A DNA stretch of 64,000 bases from DATBLE01 sp963764565 (lineage in GTDB: Bacteria > Actinomycetota > Thermoleophilia > Gaiellales > Gaiellaceae): the NCBI GenBank assembly GCA_963764565.1, contig CAVXTD010000012.1:1-64000 (forward strand), written 5' to 3'. Position numbers and translations under genes: made by a program. The notes below the pieces were generated by a model that had not been told where the DNA came from, did no database searches, and was given only the letters and a program-made list of their open reading frames with translations. Below, one piece after another: positions 1 through 10,884 of the stretch (position 1 is its first letter; every line of letters begins with the position of its first letter).

Positions 1-10
1 CCCTCGGTCG

Positions 11-1855
11 GTGCCTCTGCGCTCCGATATCCGCAACGTCGCCATCGTCGCGCACGTCGACCACGGCAAGACCACGCTCGTCGACGCGATGCTCTGGCAG
101 TCCGGGGCCTTCCGCGCGAACCAGGACGTCGCCGAGCGGGTGATGGACACCGGCGACCTGGAGCGCGAGAAGGGGATCACGATCCTGGCCAAGAACACCG
201 CCGTCCGCCACCTCGGCACGAAGATCAACATCATCGACACGCCCGGCCACGCCGATTTCGGCGGCGAGGTCGAGCGGGGGCTGACGATGGTCGACGGGAT
301 CCTGCTGCTCGTCGACGCCAGCGAGGGCCCCCTCCCCCAGACCCGCTTCGTTCTGCGCAAGGCGCTCGAGGCCGAGCTGCCGGTGATCCTCGTCGTGAAC
401 AAGGTCGACCGGCCCGACGCGCGGATCGCCGAGGTCGTCAACGAGGTCTACGAGCTCTTCCTCGACCTCGACGCCGACGAGAGCCAGATCGAGTTCCCGA
501 TCGTCTACTGCAACGCGCGGGCGGGACGGGCCTCGCTCGACTCGGATCCGGACGAGCTCGGCCCCGACCTCGAGCCGCTGTTCGAGCTGATCGTCGAGCG
601 CATCCCGGCGCCCAGCTACGAAGAGGGCCACCCACTTCAGGCGCTCGTCACGAATCTCGACGCCTCCCCGTACGTGGGTCGCCTCGCGCTCTGCCGAGTC
701 CAGCAGGGCCGGATCAGGCGCGCGCAGCAGGTCGCCTGGTGCCGCGCGGACGGAACGGTCGAGCGCGCCAAGGTGACCGAGCTGTACGTGACCGAGGCGC
801 TCGACCGCGTCGAGGCCGAGGAGGCCGGGCCCGGCGACATCATCGCCGTCGCCGGCATCCCCGAGGTGACGATCGGCGAGACGCTCGCCGACCCGGACGA
901 CCCCCGGCCCCTGCCTGTGATCACGGTCGACGAGCCGTCGCTCTCGATGACGGTCGGGATCAACACCTCGCCGCTCGCCGGCCGTGAGGGCGACAAGGTC
1001 ACCGCGAGCCAGGTCGAGGCGAGGCTTCGCTCCGAGCTCGTCGGCAACGTGTCGCTGCGCGTGTTGCCGACGGAACGCCCGGACACGTGGGAGGTGCAGG
1101 GCCGCGGCGAGCTCCAGCTCGAGGTGCTCGTCGAGCAGATGCGCCGCGAGGGCTTCGAGCTGACGATCGGCAAGCCGCAGGTCGTGACGCGCCTCGTCGA
1201 CGGCAAGGTGCACGAGCCGGTCGAGCGCGTCTCGGTGGACGTCCCGGAGGAGTACCTCGGCGTCGTCACGCAGCTCTTCGCCCTGCGCAAGGGCCGCACC
1301 GAGTCGCTCGTCAACCACGGCACGGGCTGGGTGCGGATGGAGGTGCTCGTCCCGGCGCGCGGGCTGATCGGCTTCCGCACCGAGTTCCTGACCGAGACCC
1401 GCGGCACCGGCATCCTCCACCACGTCTTCGAGCGCTTCGAGCCGTGGCACGGCGAGCTGCGCACCCGGCCGACCGGTGGGCTCGTCGCCGACCGCTCGGG
1501 CAAGACGACAGGTTTCGCGCTGCTGAACCTCCAGGAGCGCGGGTCGCTCTTCGTCGGGCCGGGCATCGACGTGTACGAGGGGATGATCGTCGGCGAGAAT
1601 GCCCGGGCGGACGACCTCGACGTGAACGCGACCAAGGAGAAGAAGCTGACCAACATGCGCTCCTCGACCTCCGACGAGCTCGTCCGGCTGATCCCGCCGC
1701 GCCCGCTGCCGCTCGACCAGGCGCTCGAGTTCATCCGCGACGACGAGTGCGTCGAGGTGACGCCGTCGAGCGTGCGGCTCCGCAAAGCCGTGCTCTCCGC
1801 CCAGAAACGTCAGACCGCCACGAGCCGCAAGGCCAGGGGACTGGCGCCGGCGTGA
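11..1855 (+). CDS. typA: Ribosome-associated GTPase TypA/BipA
   Basis: A 614-residue translational GTPase of the TypA/BipA family, which binds the ribosome under stress and helps late 50S assembly. The G1 loop AHVDHGKTT lies at residues 14-22, G3 DTPGH at 76-80 and G4 NKVD at 130-133. The EF-G-like domains III and V and the TypA-specific C-terminal domain follow, and the length is normal for the family. The start is GTG at 11, almost at the window edge, so its promoter is not visible. The stop overlaps the start of greA in a GTGA quartet, so the two are probably co-translated. No frameshift is visible. Confidence 0.97.
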   Translation: MPLRSDIRNVAIVAHVDHGKTTLVDAMLWQSGAFRANQDVAERVMDTGDLEREKGITILAKNTAVRHLGTKINIIDTPGHADFGGEVERGLTMVDGILLLVDASEGPLPQTRFVLRKALEAELPVILVVNKVDRPDARIAEVVNEVYELFLDLDADESQIEFPIVYCNARAGRASLDSDPDELGPDLEPLFELIVERIPAPSYEEGHPLQALVTNLDASPYVGRLALCRVQQGRIRRAQQVAWCRADGTVERAKVTELYVTEALDRVEAEEAGPGDIIAVAGIPEVTIGETLADPDDPRPLPVITVDEPSLSMTVGINTSPLAGREGDKVTASQVEARLRSELVGNVSLRVLPTERPDTWEVQGRGELQLEVLVEQMRREGFELTIGKPQVVTRLVDGKVHEPVERVSVDVPEEYLGVVTQLFALRKGRTESLVNHGTGWVRMEVLVPARGLIGFRTEFLTETRGTGILHHVFERFEPWHGELRTRPTGGLVADRSGKTTGFALLNLQERGSLFVGPGIDVYEGMIVGENARADDLDVNATKEKKLTNMRSSTSDELVRLIPPRPLPLDQALEFIRDDECVEVTPSSVRLRKAVLSAQKRQTATSRKARGLAPA

Positions 1856-2304
1856 CGGGCGAGCACCTCACTCCGGACCAGCGCGAGCGGCTCGCCGCCG
1901 AGCTGGCCGAGCTCGAAGGGCCGCGGCGCAAGGAGATCGTCGAGGCGATCTCGGTCGCCCGCGCGCACGGCGACCTCTCCGAGAACTTCGAGTACCACGC
2001 CGCGAAGAACGAGCAGGGCCTGCTCGAGCGCAAGATCTCGATCCTGCGCGCGCGGCTCGAGGACGCGGTGATCGTCGAGGGCGGCGATCCCGACGTCGTC
2101 GCGGTCGGGTCGCGGGTCGCGATCGAGGACGAGGACGGCGGCCGGATGGAGGTCGAGATCTCCGGGCTCGGCGGCAACGGGACGACGTCGCCTTCCTCCC
2201 CGCTGGGGGCGGCGCTGCTCGGGCACCGAGTCGGCGAGACGGTCGAGGTCGCAGCGCCGCGGGGCGCCTGGCAGGCGACGATCGTCGAGATCAGCGCGGC
2301 GTAG
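1852..2304 (+). CDS. greA: Transcription elongation factor GreA
   Basis: A 150-residue GreA/GreB-family factor that rescues backtracked RNA polymerase by stimulating transcript cleavage. The N-terminal coiled coil carries the acidic tip DLSEN at residues 41-45. The C-terminal FKBP-like domain has the usual SPLGAALLG segment near residue 115. The GTG start is inside the typA stop (GTGA overlap), which decides the start. It ends 6 bp before the convergent cupin gene. The pairing with typA suggests a small translation/transcription maintenance operon. Confidence 0.95.
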   Translation: MTGEHLTPDQRERLAAELAELEGPRRKEIVEAISVARAHGDLSENFEYHAAKNEQGLLERKISILRARLEDAVIVEGGDPDVVAVGSRVAIEDEDGGRMEVEISGLGGNGTTSPSSPLGAALLGHRVGETVEVAAPRGAWQATIVEISAA

Positions 2305-2310
2305 CCCGGG

Positions 2311-2702
2311 CTACACGGCGGAGTCGAGCAGCTCGGCGTGCTCGTGCTCGGGCGGGTAGCCGTAGGCGTAGACGAGGAGGTCCTCGTCCCCGTGGTTCAC
2401 CGTCTGGAGCGCCGTGCCGGGGTCGACGTGGATCAGGCCGCCCGTCGGCACGTCCTGACCGCTCCGGCGGGTCGCCGAGGTACATCGTCAGCGTCCCCGC
2501 CAGGACGACGAAGGTCTCCTCCTGGATCGGGTGCACGTGGCGGCGGCCCTTCGCGCCGGGCTCGTAGCGCCAGAGGTTCGCGCGGGTGTGCGCAAAGCCC
2601 GCCGTCTCGCTCAGCTCGGCGACGTGGCGGGCCGGCTCGCCGGGCTCGTGCGGGCGGGTGATCCACTCGAGCTCGTCCGGCCGGATCGACGCGAAAGGCC
2701 AT
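2311..2702 (-). CDS. Cupin-domain protein, frameshifted
   Basis: A small single-domain cupin of about 130 residues. The conserved cupin motif 1 (HVHPIQEETFVVLAG) and the later HGDEDLLVYAYG motif are both intact but in different frames. One break lies near 2460. A second lies just after the ATG at 2702: removing one base there gives MPFASIRPDEL in frame with the rest. Substrate unknown; such proteins usually bind a metal and a small ligand. It converges on greA with a 6 bp gap. The frameshifts are most simply sequence errors because both halves are well conserved. Confidence 0.7.
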
Positions 2703-2802
2703 GCCGCAAGCCTAGGCAGCTTCAGTCACGGCCAGAGCTCGGCACGTCGGTAGTCAACCGAGAGCGAGCACGATCGGCCGCGATCGTACGCTCCTGGACA
2801 CG

Positions 2803-2905
2803 GCTCGGTGTCAGACACCGAGCGGAAGTCCCGACGGCACCTACACGGCCGCAGTGCGGCGCTTCCTGCGTGGATACGGACATGTCCAGGTGTCTGGCAC
2901 CGAGC
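2803..2905. repeat. Pair of REP-like palindromes (GGTGTC-type)
   Basis: The 223 bp gap between the cupin gene and ggt holds two related palindromes. The first (2803-2823) is a perfect inverted repeat with 10 bp arms GCTCGGTGTC and GACACCGAGC around one central A. The second (2889-2905) has the core GGTGTCTGGCACC followed by the same GAGC flank. Spacing is about 65 bp. Paired palindromes with this core resemble REP/BIME elements mobilised by TnpA-REP transposases; no such transposase is in the window. They may also act as the 3' end of ggt transcripts. Confidence 0.55.
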
Positions 2906-2927
2906 CGCGTCGAGAATCGCCATGGCT

Positions 2928-4352
2928 TCAGAAGCCGCCCGCGTAGCCGTCCTTCCGCGGGTCGGAGCCGCCCACGAGCGCATCGCCGGAGACCAGGATC
3001 GCCTGGCCGCCGCCGAAGCCGGACGTGTCCGTGTCGCGCAGCGTTTGATAGCCGAGCCGCTGGAGATCGGCCTCGCGCTCCCACAGGCCCTCCTCCAGAC
3101 GGATCACCTCGCCGTCCACCCGGAAGCGCGGCCGGTCGAGTGCTGCCTGCGGGTCGAGCGCGTCGTCGACGAGCCCCGAGACGAGCTGCATGTGCGCCTG
3201 GGCCTGGATGAATCCGCCCATCACTCCGAACGGGCCGAGCAAGGCGCCGTCGCGGAGCAGCATCCCCGGGATGATCGTGTGGTACGGGCGTCGGCCCGGC
3301 TCGACCGCACCCGAGACGGCGAAGCAAGCGCCCCGGTTCTGGAGCACGACGCCGGTGCCCGGCGCGACGATGCCCGAGCCGAACCCCTCGTACAGGCTTT
3401 GGATGAACGAGACCGCCATGCGGTCGCCGTCCACGGCGCAGAGGTAGACCGTCCCGCCCGGCGGCTCGGTGACCGAAGCGCGGCCGCGGCGCGCGTCGAG
3501 GTACGCCGGCGTGATCAGCTCGCCGACGTCGGCGCCGTCCCGCACCCGCGCGAGCGCGTCCTCGAGCGCGAGCTGCGCACAGCGGATCTGGCCGGCGAGG
3601 CTCGGCGACGACCGCTCGAGCAGGCCGAGCGCCTCCAGCGCGCAGACGCCCTGGGTCGGCGGCGGCAGCTCGCAGACCTCGACGCCCTTGTACGAGAGCC
3701 GGAGCGGCTCGACCCAGCGCGGCTCGTACGCAGGCGAGGTCGGCCTCGTCGAGCCACGAGACCTCGGCGATCGCGGCCGCCACTCCACCCGTAGTAGAAC
3801 GCGTCGCGCCCCTCGGCGGCGATGCCTCGCAGCGTCGCTCCGAGCTCCGCCTGCACGACGATGTCGCCGACACGCGGCGGAGTGCCGAGCGGCCCGCCGA
3901 GCCTGCCCCAGGCCTCCGCGGTCCGCGGCGCGACCGCAAACCCGCTCTCGGCGGCGTCGATCGCATCCGCGAGGCACGCGTCGAGCCCGAGCGCGCCGTG
4001 TCGCTCGGCCAGCGCCGCCCAGCCGGCGACCGCCCCCGGCACCGTCACCGACCGCGGCCCCTTCTGTTCGACCGGGAGACACGGGATCCGCGCCGGCCGG
4101 AGCCGGGCCGGCGGAATCGAGGCCCTCGAGCCGGCCGTCCTTCCAGACCTGCGCGAAGCAGTCGCCACCGATCCCCGTCGACATCGGCTCGGTCACGCAG
4201 AGCACGGCCGCCGCTGCGATCGCGGCGTCGGCAGCGTTCCCTCCTCGCTCGAGCACACGCAGGCCTGCGCGGGTCGCGAGCGGCTGGCTGCTCGCGACCA
4301 TCGCGTTCGCGGCCACCGCCGGCGGCCGTCCGAACCCGAAGCGGTAGCTCAA
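2928..4352 (-). CDS. ggt: Gamma-glutamyltransferase family protein, frameshifted
   Basis: An Ntn-hydrolase of the gamma-glutamyltranspeptidase family (about 475 residues once reframed) that transfers or hydrolyses the gamma-glutamyl group of glutathione-like substrates. Visible parts are the N-terminal ATRAGLRVLERGGNAADAA block, GIGGDCFAQVW, the autocleavage region around GGTVYLCAVDGD with the likely Thr nucleophile, and the GFGSGIVAPGTG substrate loop. Three breaks (near 4095, 3785 and 3740) shift the frame and together restore it. No signal peptide is evident, so it may be cytoplasmic as in YwrD-like members. The TTG start overlaps the comB stop in TTGA. Confidence 0.85.
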   Translation of the reverse strand: MSYRFGFGRPPAVAANAMVASSQPLATRAGLRVLERGGNAADAAIAAAAVLCVTEPMSTGIGGDCFAQVWKDGRLEGLDSAGPAPAGADPVSPGRTEGAAVGDGAGGGRRLGGAGRATRRARARRVPRGCDRRRRERVCGRAADRGGLGQARRAARHSAACRRHRRAGGARSDAARHRRRGARRVLLRVEWRPRSPRSRGSTRPTSPAYEPRWVEPLRLSYKGVEVCELPPPTQGVCALEALGLLERSSPSLAGQIRCAQLALEDALARVRDGADVGELITPAYLDARRGRASVTEPPGGTVYLCAVDGDRMAVSFIQSLYEGFGSGIVAPGTGVVLQNRGACFAVSGAVEPGRRPYHTIIPGMLLRDGALLGPFGVMGGFIQAQAHMQLVSGLVDDALDPQAALDRPRFRVDGEVIRLEEGLWEREADLQRLGYQTLRDTDTSGFGGGQAILVSGDALVGGSDPRKDGYAGGF

Positions 4353-5119
4353 GGGACGGGAACCGTCCCGTGAGTGTGGAGGGGGCTGGGGGGAACCGGG
4401 AGGTTCTCCCACGGGAGCGAGCCACGGGCGAGCGACGTCAAGGAACGATCTCGGCCGCCGACGTCGACCATGCGCGAGAAGCGCGGCACGACGGGCAGCA
4501 CGCTCTCGCGCGAGCAGAAGAGCACGTCCTCCTCCAGGCCCGGCGGCCCGTAGGTGCGGGCGAGGAGCGCCTCGTGCGGGCTGTCGAACGACGCTGCGAC
4601 GAGCGTCGCCGCGATCGCGGCGTCGGTGCGCTCGGCCTCGAGCAGCGAGACGAGGCGCCCGGCGCAGTAGGCGTCGTCGAGCGCGAACGCGCCCTTGAAG
4701 CCGGCACAGAAGACCGCCACGTCCACCCCGCTCTCGCGCGCCTCCTCCGCGACCGCGCTGAGGTTGAGCAACGAGCAGAGCACAACCTGCTCGCAGCGCG
4801 AGACGGCGGTCAGGATCGCCCGCGTCCCGTTGGTCGTCGAGAGGATGAGGGTGTCGGCCCGCGGCTCGAGGAACTCCCGCGGAGAGGCACCGACGTCGAA
4901 CCCCTCGATGCGGACCGCGTCGCGCTCGCCGCCGACCAGCGACCCCTCGGTCGCATCGCGCAGCCGGCGGGCATCCTCGATCTCGGTGCAGCAGAGAACG
5001 CTGCGGTACCCCGACGCGAGCGCCTGCGCGATCGACGACGTCGCGCGCAGGACGTCGACGACGATCCCGAGCGGCGCGGAGGCTTCCTCCTCCGGGGTGA
5101 AGGCGACGTGGACTCGCAT
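4349..5119 (-). CDS. comB: 2-phosphosulfolactate phosphatase family protein (ComB-like)
   Basis: A 256-residue member of the ComB family, Mg-dependent phosphatases first described in archaeal coenzyme M synthesis and common in bacteria of unclear pathway. Family blocks seen are the N-terminal VVDVLRATSSI with its conserved Asp/Arg, the STTNGTRAI loop and the CAGFKGAFALDDAYCAG segment. The start ATG at 5119 was chosen because upstream in-frame sequence is not conserved and a divergent promoter lies just upstream. There is a 4 bp stop/start overlap with ggt. No other coenzyme M genes are nearby, so the substrate may differ. Confidence 0.85.
   Translation of the reverse strand: MRVHVAFTPEEEASAPLGIVVDVLRATSSIAQALASGYRSVLCCTEIEDARRLRDATEGSLVGGERDAVRIEGFDVGASPREFLEPRADTLILSTTNGTRAILTAVSRCEQVVLCSLLNLSAVAEEARESGVDVAVFCAGFKGAFALDDAYCAGRLVSLLEAERTDAAIAATLVAASFDSPHEALLARTYGPPGLEEDVLFCSRESVLPVVPRFSRMVDVGGRDRSLTSLARGSLPWENLPVPPSPLHTHGTVPVP
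4353..4369 (-). promoter_or_regulatory. Hairpin abutting the ggt start codon
   Basis: A perfect 7 bp inverted repeat (GGGACGG, loop of 3, CCGTCCC) lies in the last codons of comB. Its 3' arm ends directly at the TTG start of ggt. It would occlude the ggt initiation region unless ribosomes finishing comB melt it, which suggests translational coupling. It has no U tract, so termination is unlikely. Confidence 0.45.
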
Positions 5120-5128
5120 GGCCACCGG

Positions 5129-5135
5129 TACGCTA
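5129..5135. promoter_or_regulatory. Overlapping divergent -10 boxes (comB / rhomboid)
   Basis: The 24 bp gap between divergent starts contains the 7-mer TACGCTA. Read forward it gives -10 TACGCT, 9 nt before the rhomboid GTG; read in reverse it gives TAGCGT, 10 nt before the comB ATG. No clear -35 is seen on either side. It is called from pattern and spacing only. Confidence 0.45.
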
Positions 5136-5143
5136 GCTGCGAC

Positions 5144-5996
5144 GTGGCGACCTGCTACCGCCATCCCGATCGGGAGACCGGTCTGTCGTGTTCGGAGTGC
5201 GGTCGCCCGATCTGCACCGACTGCGTGACGTTCGCGCCCGTCGGGCTGCGCTGCCCCGAGCATGCCGCTTCGAGCGGGACGCCGACCGTTCAGCGCAAGG
5301 TGCAGCGCGTCGCGCGCGGTGCGACCCGCATCCGGCCGACCGACGCGATCGTCACCCGCATCCTGGTCGCGGTCAACGTCGTCGTGTACCTGATCACGGT
5401 CGCGCAGGGAAGCGGTCTGAACAACCCCGGCGGCTCGCTCTTCTACAAGTGGGCGCTGTTACGGCCCGTCCGTCCACCACGGCGACTGGTGGCGCCTGAT
5501 CACCGCCGCGTTCCTGCACGGAAGCCTGATCCACATCGCGTTCAACATGCTCGCGCTGTGGTGGCTCGGCGCGCCCGTCGAGATGGTGCTCGGGCGCGCT
5601 CGATTTATCGGCCTCTACTTCGTCTCGGGCCTGGCCGGCTCGGCCGGCGCCCTGGTCGCGGACCCGAACGCCATCACGGTCGGGGCCTCGGGAGCGATCT
5701 TCGGACTCCTCGGCGCCGGCCTGATCCTCGAGTGGCAGGCGACCGGATCGCTCGCCGGCAACTACCTGACCCTGATCCTGATCAACCTGGCGATCAGCTT
5801 CGCGGTGCCGGGGATCTCGATCGGCGGGCACATCGGCGGACTGATCGGCGGCATCGGCGCGACGCTTGCGTTCTCCCGCTTCGGCCGCGTCCACGCGGCG
5901 TACGGACGCCTCGGCGTCGTCGGTGTCGCCAGCCTGGTGGCGATAGCCGCGGCGAGCGTGCTGATCTCGTACCTGAAGGTCCGCGGGCTGGCGTGA
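5144..5996 (+). CDS. Rhomboid-family intramembrane serine protease with N-terminal zinc ribbon, frameshifted
   Basis: A membrane protease of about 283 residues. The N-terminus is a B-box-like zinc-binding module with Cys/His spacing CYRHPDRETG, CSECGRPIC, DC and CPEH. A first transmembrane segment (VVVYLITVAQG) and the rhomboid core follow. The core has the nucleophile motif GASGAIFG and a late helix with GGHIGGLIGG supplying the catalytic His. One extra base near 5460 (a doubled T) breaks the frame; after correction the HHGDWWRLITAAFLHG segment typical of rhomboids appears. The GTG start at 5144 is set by the zinc module. Divergent from comB. Confidence 0.85.
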
Positions 5997-6028
5997 AGGG
6001 GCGCCTTGGCGCCCCCTACGCGCCTGGC

Positions 6029-6303
6029 TCAGCCCTCGATGATCCTGTACACCTCGCTGATCTCGGCTCGGTCGGGTCGACGCCGTTCTTCTCGAGGATC
6101 GGCATCAGGGTCTTCCCGAAGGCTTCGAAGGTCTCCTGAGAATCCCAGACGTCGACGACGTGCAGCTCGTCGCCGGCAGTGAACGCGACATGGTAGGTCC
6201 GTCCGGCCGGTGCCGCCTGGCCGGCCTCGGTCAGGTCACGCTGGACCGCGTCGTAGCGGTCGGCGGTCATCCCGTTGACGGGGAAGTAGATGCAGAGCGC
6301 CAT
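6029..6303 (-). CDS. Small dimeric alpha/beta-barrel-like protein, frameshifted
   Basis: A protein of about 90 residues resembling small ferredoxin-fold (ABM-like) proteins of actinobacteria. The body VNGMTADRYDAVQRDL, YHVAF and LHVVDVWDSQETFEAFG is characteristic. The enzymatic role is unknown. An indel near 6078 changes the C-terminal frame; corrected, it ends in EISEVYRIIEG. A good ribosome site (AGAGG) precedes the ATG and a TAGACT -10 lies further upstream. Confidence 0.7.
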
Positions 6304-6338
6304 CTTGTCCTCTTTCTGGTCGGAATCCGTGACGCGGG

Positions 6339-6344
6339 AGTCTA
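6339..6344 (-). promoter_or_regulatory. -10 box TAGACT upstream of the small ABM-like gene
   Basis: TAGACT (AGTCTA on the plus strand) lies about 36 nt before the ATG at 6303, leaving a short leader that contains an AGAGG ribosome site. The same hexamer occurs before recO, hutH, the MBL gene and the 53202-53597 gene. Confidence 0.4.
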
Positions 6345-6351
6345 CGCCTGC

Positions 6352-8949
<2,598 letters not shown>

Positions 8950-8979
8950 CGCCGGGGCCATCTTCCCACACACCGCTGC

Positions 8980-8985
8980 GATACT
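8980..8985 (+). promoter_or_regulatory. Putative -10 box of the peptidase S51 gene
   Basis: GATACT ends 7 nt before the ATG at 8993, a distance that would give a leaderless mRNA. The whole divergent gap to ppdK is about 43 bp. Confidence 0.35.
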
Positions 8986-8992
8986 CGCGGTC

Positions 8993-9661
8993 ATGGCGGA
9001 CCGGCAGATCGTGGCGATCGGAGGCGGCGACCCCGGCCCGGTCTTCGACTTCGTGCTCGGGCTCGTGCGACCCGCCCCCAACGTGCTCTGGGTGGGAACC
9101 GCGGGAGCCGAGGACCCATGGCACGCGCTTCGCGTCTACGACCGGTTCCAGGGCCGCGCCACCGTCCGGCGGCTCGAGTTCTTCCCCTGGCCGCCGAGCG
9201 ACCTGCGCGAGCTCGTGCTCGACCAGGACGTGATCGTGGTCGGGGGCGGGAACACGGCGAACATGCTCGCGATCTGGCGTGTCCACGGCTTCGACTCGCT
9301 GCTCCGCGAGGCGTGGGAGCAAGGCGTCGTCCTCACCGGGTCGAGCGCCGGGATGATCTGCTGGTTCGAGGCGGGCGTGACCGACTCGTTCGGCCCGCAG
9401 CTCGAGGGGATGCGCGACGGCCTCGGCCTGCTGCCGGGGAGCGCGTGCCCCCACTACGACGACGAGGAGCTGCGGCGGCCCGTCTACACGAGCCTGGTCG
9501 ACGGCGGCTTTCCGCCCGGCTACGCGGCCGATGCGGGCGTGGGGCTCCACTTCGTCGGCACCGAGCTGACCGCCGTCCTCTCGCCCCGCGAGGGAGCGAC
9601 CGGCTACCGCGTCGAGCCCGGCGTGGAGACGCCGCTGGTGGCGCGGCCGCTCGCAGCCTAG
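8993..9661 (+). CDS. Peptidase S51 / dipeptidase E-like protein
   Basis: A 222-residue class-I glutamine-amidotransferase-like hydrolase of the peptidase S51 group (aspartyl dipeptidase / cyanophycinase relatives). The nucleophile elbow GSSAG is at residues 116-120 with Ser118 as the likely nucleophile. The VVGGGNTANML segment at 82-92 and a His in SACPHYDDEE near 153 fit the family fold. Substrate not assigned. It stands alone, divergent from ppdK, and its TAG stop shares a CTAG with the stop of the convergent gene. Confidence 0.8.
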   Translation: MADRQIVAIGGGDPGPVFDFVLGLVRPAPNVLWVGTAGAEDPWHALRVYDRFQGRATVRRLEFFPWPPSDLRELVLDQDVIVVGGGNTANMLAIWRVHGFDSLLREAWEQGVVLTGSSAGMICWFEAGVTDSFGPQLEGMRDGLGLLPGSACPHYDDEELRRPVYTSLVDGGFPPGYAADAGVGLHFVGTELTAVLSPREGATGYRVEPGVETPLVARPLAA

Positions 9662-10752
9662 GGCCGGCTTCCTCTGCGTACGCGTCGAACGGCCTCGTCG
9701 CGATCGAGGCCAAGCGTTCGGAGGAGATCGGTCGCGGTCGAGCGCACCTGGCCGACGACGTGAGCTGCCGGCATGTCCGGATCGAGCTCCAGCGCTCTCG
9801 TCGCCAGCGTGGCGGCCCCGACCGCGGCCTCGATCGCGGCCGAGCGGTCGCGGCCTTCGAGCGCCTCTTCCGTGGCGCGGACGGCATCGGCCAGCGCGTG
9901 CACGGCGGCGGGCAGCTCGGCCGGCAGCTGCGGATCGAGCTCGACCGCCCTGCGCGCGGCCCGTGCCAGCACCCGCGTGTTGCGCACGACCAGCTCGAGC
10001 TCGCCCGCGGCGCGGGCGTACTCGGCAAGACGGCTGCGGTCGCGCCAATGTCGCGGGGCGAGCTGTGCCGTCTCGCGGCCGACGGCGAGGGCCTGGCGCC
10101 AACGCACGACCTCGACCTCGGTCGACCGAGCCCGCCCGAGAGCCTCGCTGACCGCGGCGACGTCACGTGCCTCGAGCGCTGCTGCGATGTCGTCGAGGAC
10201 CGAGGCAAGCTCGGCAAAGACGACCGATCCCGTCCGGCGGGCCTGGCTCACCGGGTTCACGGGCACGGCCCCGAGCACCGCCAGGCCGACGCCGCCGCCG
10301 ACCAGCGCATCGATGAGACGCGAGCCGTTGTGGCCGCCGACGAGCGTCGCGACCAGCACCGCCGACGAGCCGGCCTGGGAGACGAGCAGCGGGCCGCCGC
10401 CGATGAGCACCGCGGCCGCCATCGACATGCAGACGATCAGGCCCAGCTGCCACGCTCCCGATCCGATCCCCCAGATCAGCACGTCCCCGACGCCGATCCC
10501 GACCACGACGCCGAGCGTCAGCTCCACCACGCGCCTCGGCCGGTTCGTCGCCCCCACCCCGAGCGCGATCAGGGCGGCGATCGGCGCGAAGAAGGCGCTG
10601 GAGTGCCCGATCAGATCGTGTGCGAGGTACCACGCGACGCCGGCGGCGATCGCCGACTGCACGATCGGCACCGCCAGCGGGCGTAACGCCTCCGCGCGGG
10701 CGTGCGCGGCCCGCTCTAGCGCCGGCGGCGCGCCCGGAACTCGGCTACCCAT
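9658..10752 (-). CDS. FUSC/aromatic acid exporter-like membrane protein
   Basis: A protein of about 364 residues. The N-terminal half contains several hydrophobic segments (about residues 25-165: GVAWYLAHDL, AFFAPIAALIALGVG, VVGIGVGDVLIWG, GLIVCMSMAAAVLIGGG), the arrangement of FUSC/YccS-like transport domains. The C-terminal half is soluble, Ala/Arg-rich and probably helical. Transport substrate unknown. ATG 10752 is chosen; the gene begins inside the small ORF upstream, so the two are likely coupled. Its stop overlaps the stop of the convergent peptidase. Confidence 0.7.
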   Translation of the reverse strand: MGSRVPGAPPALERAAHARAEALRPLAVPIVQSAIAAGVAWYLAHDLIGHSSAFFAPIAALIALGVGATNRPRRVVELTLGVVVGIGVGDVLIWGIGSGAWQLGLIVCMSMAAAVLIGGGPLLVSQAGSSAVLVATLVGGHNGSRLIDALVGGGVGLAVLGAVPVNPVSQARRTGSVVFAELASVLDDIAAALEARDVAAVSEALGRARSTEVEVVRWRQALAVGRETAQLAPRHWRDRSRLAEYARAAGELELVVRNTRVLARAARRAVELDPQLPAELPAAVHALADAVRATEEALEGRDRSAAIEAAVGAATLATRALELDPDMPAAHVVGQVRSTATDLLRTLGLDRDEAVRRVRRGSRP

Positions 10753-10874
10753 GCGAGGGCGCGCAGCCCGATCCAGATCGGGGTCAGCGCGACGTAGAAG
10801 ACGAACATGCCGACGGCGAGGAGGACCCACCAGAAGGCCCAGCGCCAGAGCGGGACCCGCGGCTTCGGCTTCAC
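10716..10874 (-). CDS. Small membrane protein (52 aa), hypothetical
   Basis: A short ORF starting at GTG 10874, 10 bp after the PDRP stop, preceded by a GAGGGG ribosome site at 6 nt spacing. It encodes a basic N-terminus (KPKPR), one long hydrophobic stretch rich in Trp (WRWAFWWVLLAVGMFVF) and an Arg-rich C-terminus. It overlaps the start of the FUSC-like gene by 37 bp. I do not recognise a family. Ribosome site, position in the operon and a single clean transmembrane helix support it being real. Confidence 0.6.
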   Translation of the reverse strand: MKPKPRVPLWRWAFWWVLLAVGMFVFYVALTPIWIGLRALAWVAEFRARRRR

Positions 10875-10884
10875 CTCGGGCCCC

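Noticed and set aside
637..1785. A 382-codon minus-strand frame inside typA
   Set aside because: Ser/Arg-rich antisense translation of a well-conserved gene.
5455..5465. Programmed frameshift in the rhomboid gene
   Set aside because: No slippery heptamer or downstream structure is obvious, and equivalent breaks occur in many unrelated genes, so an indel error is simpler.
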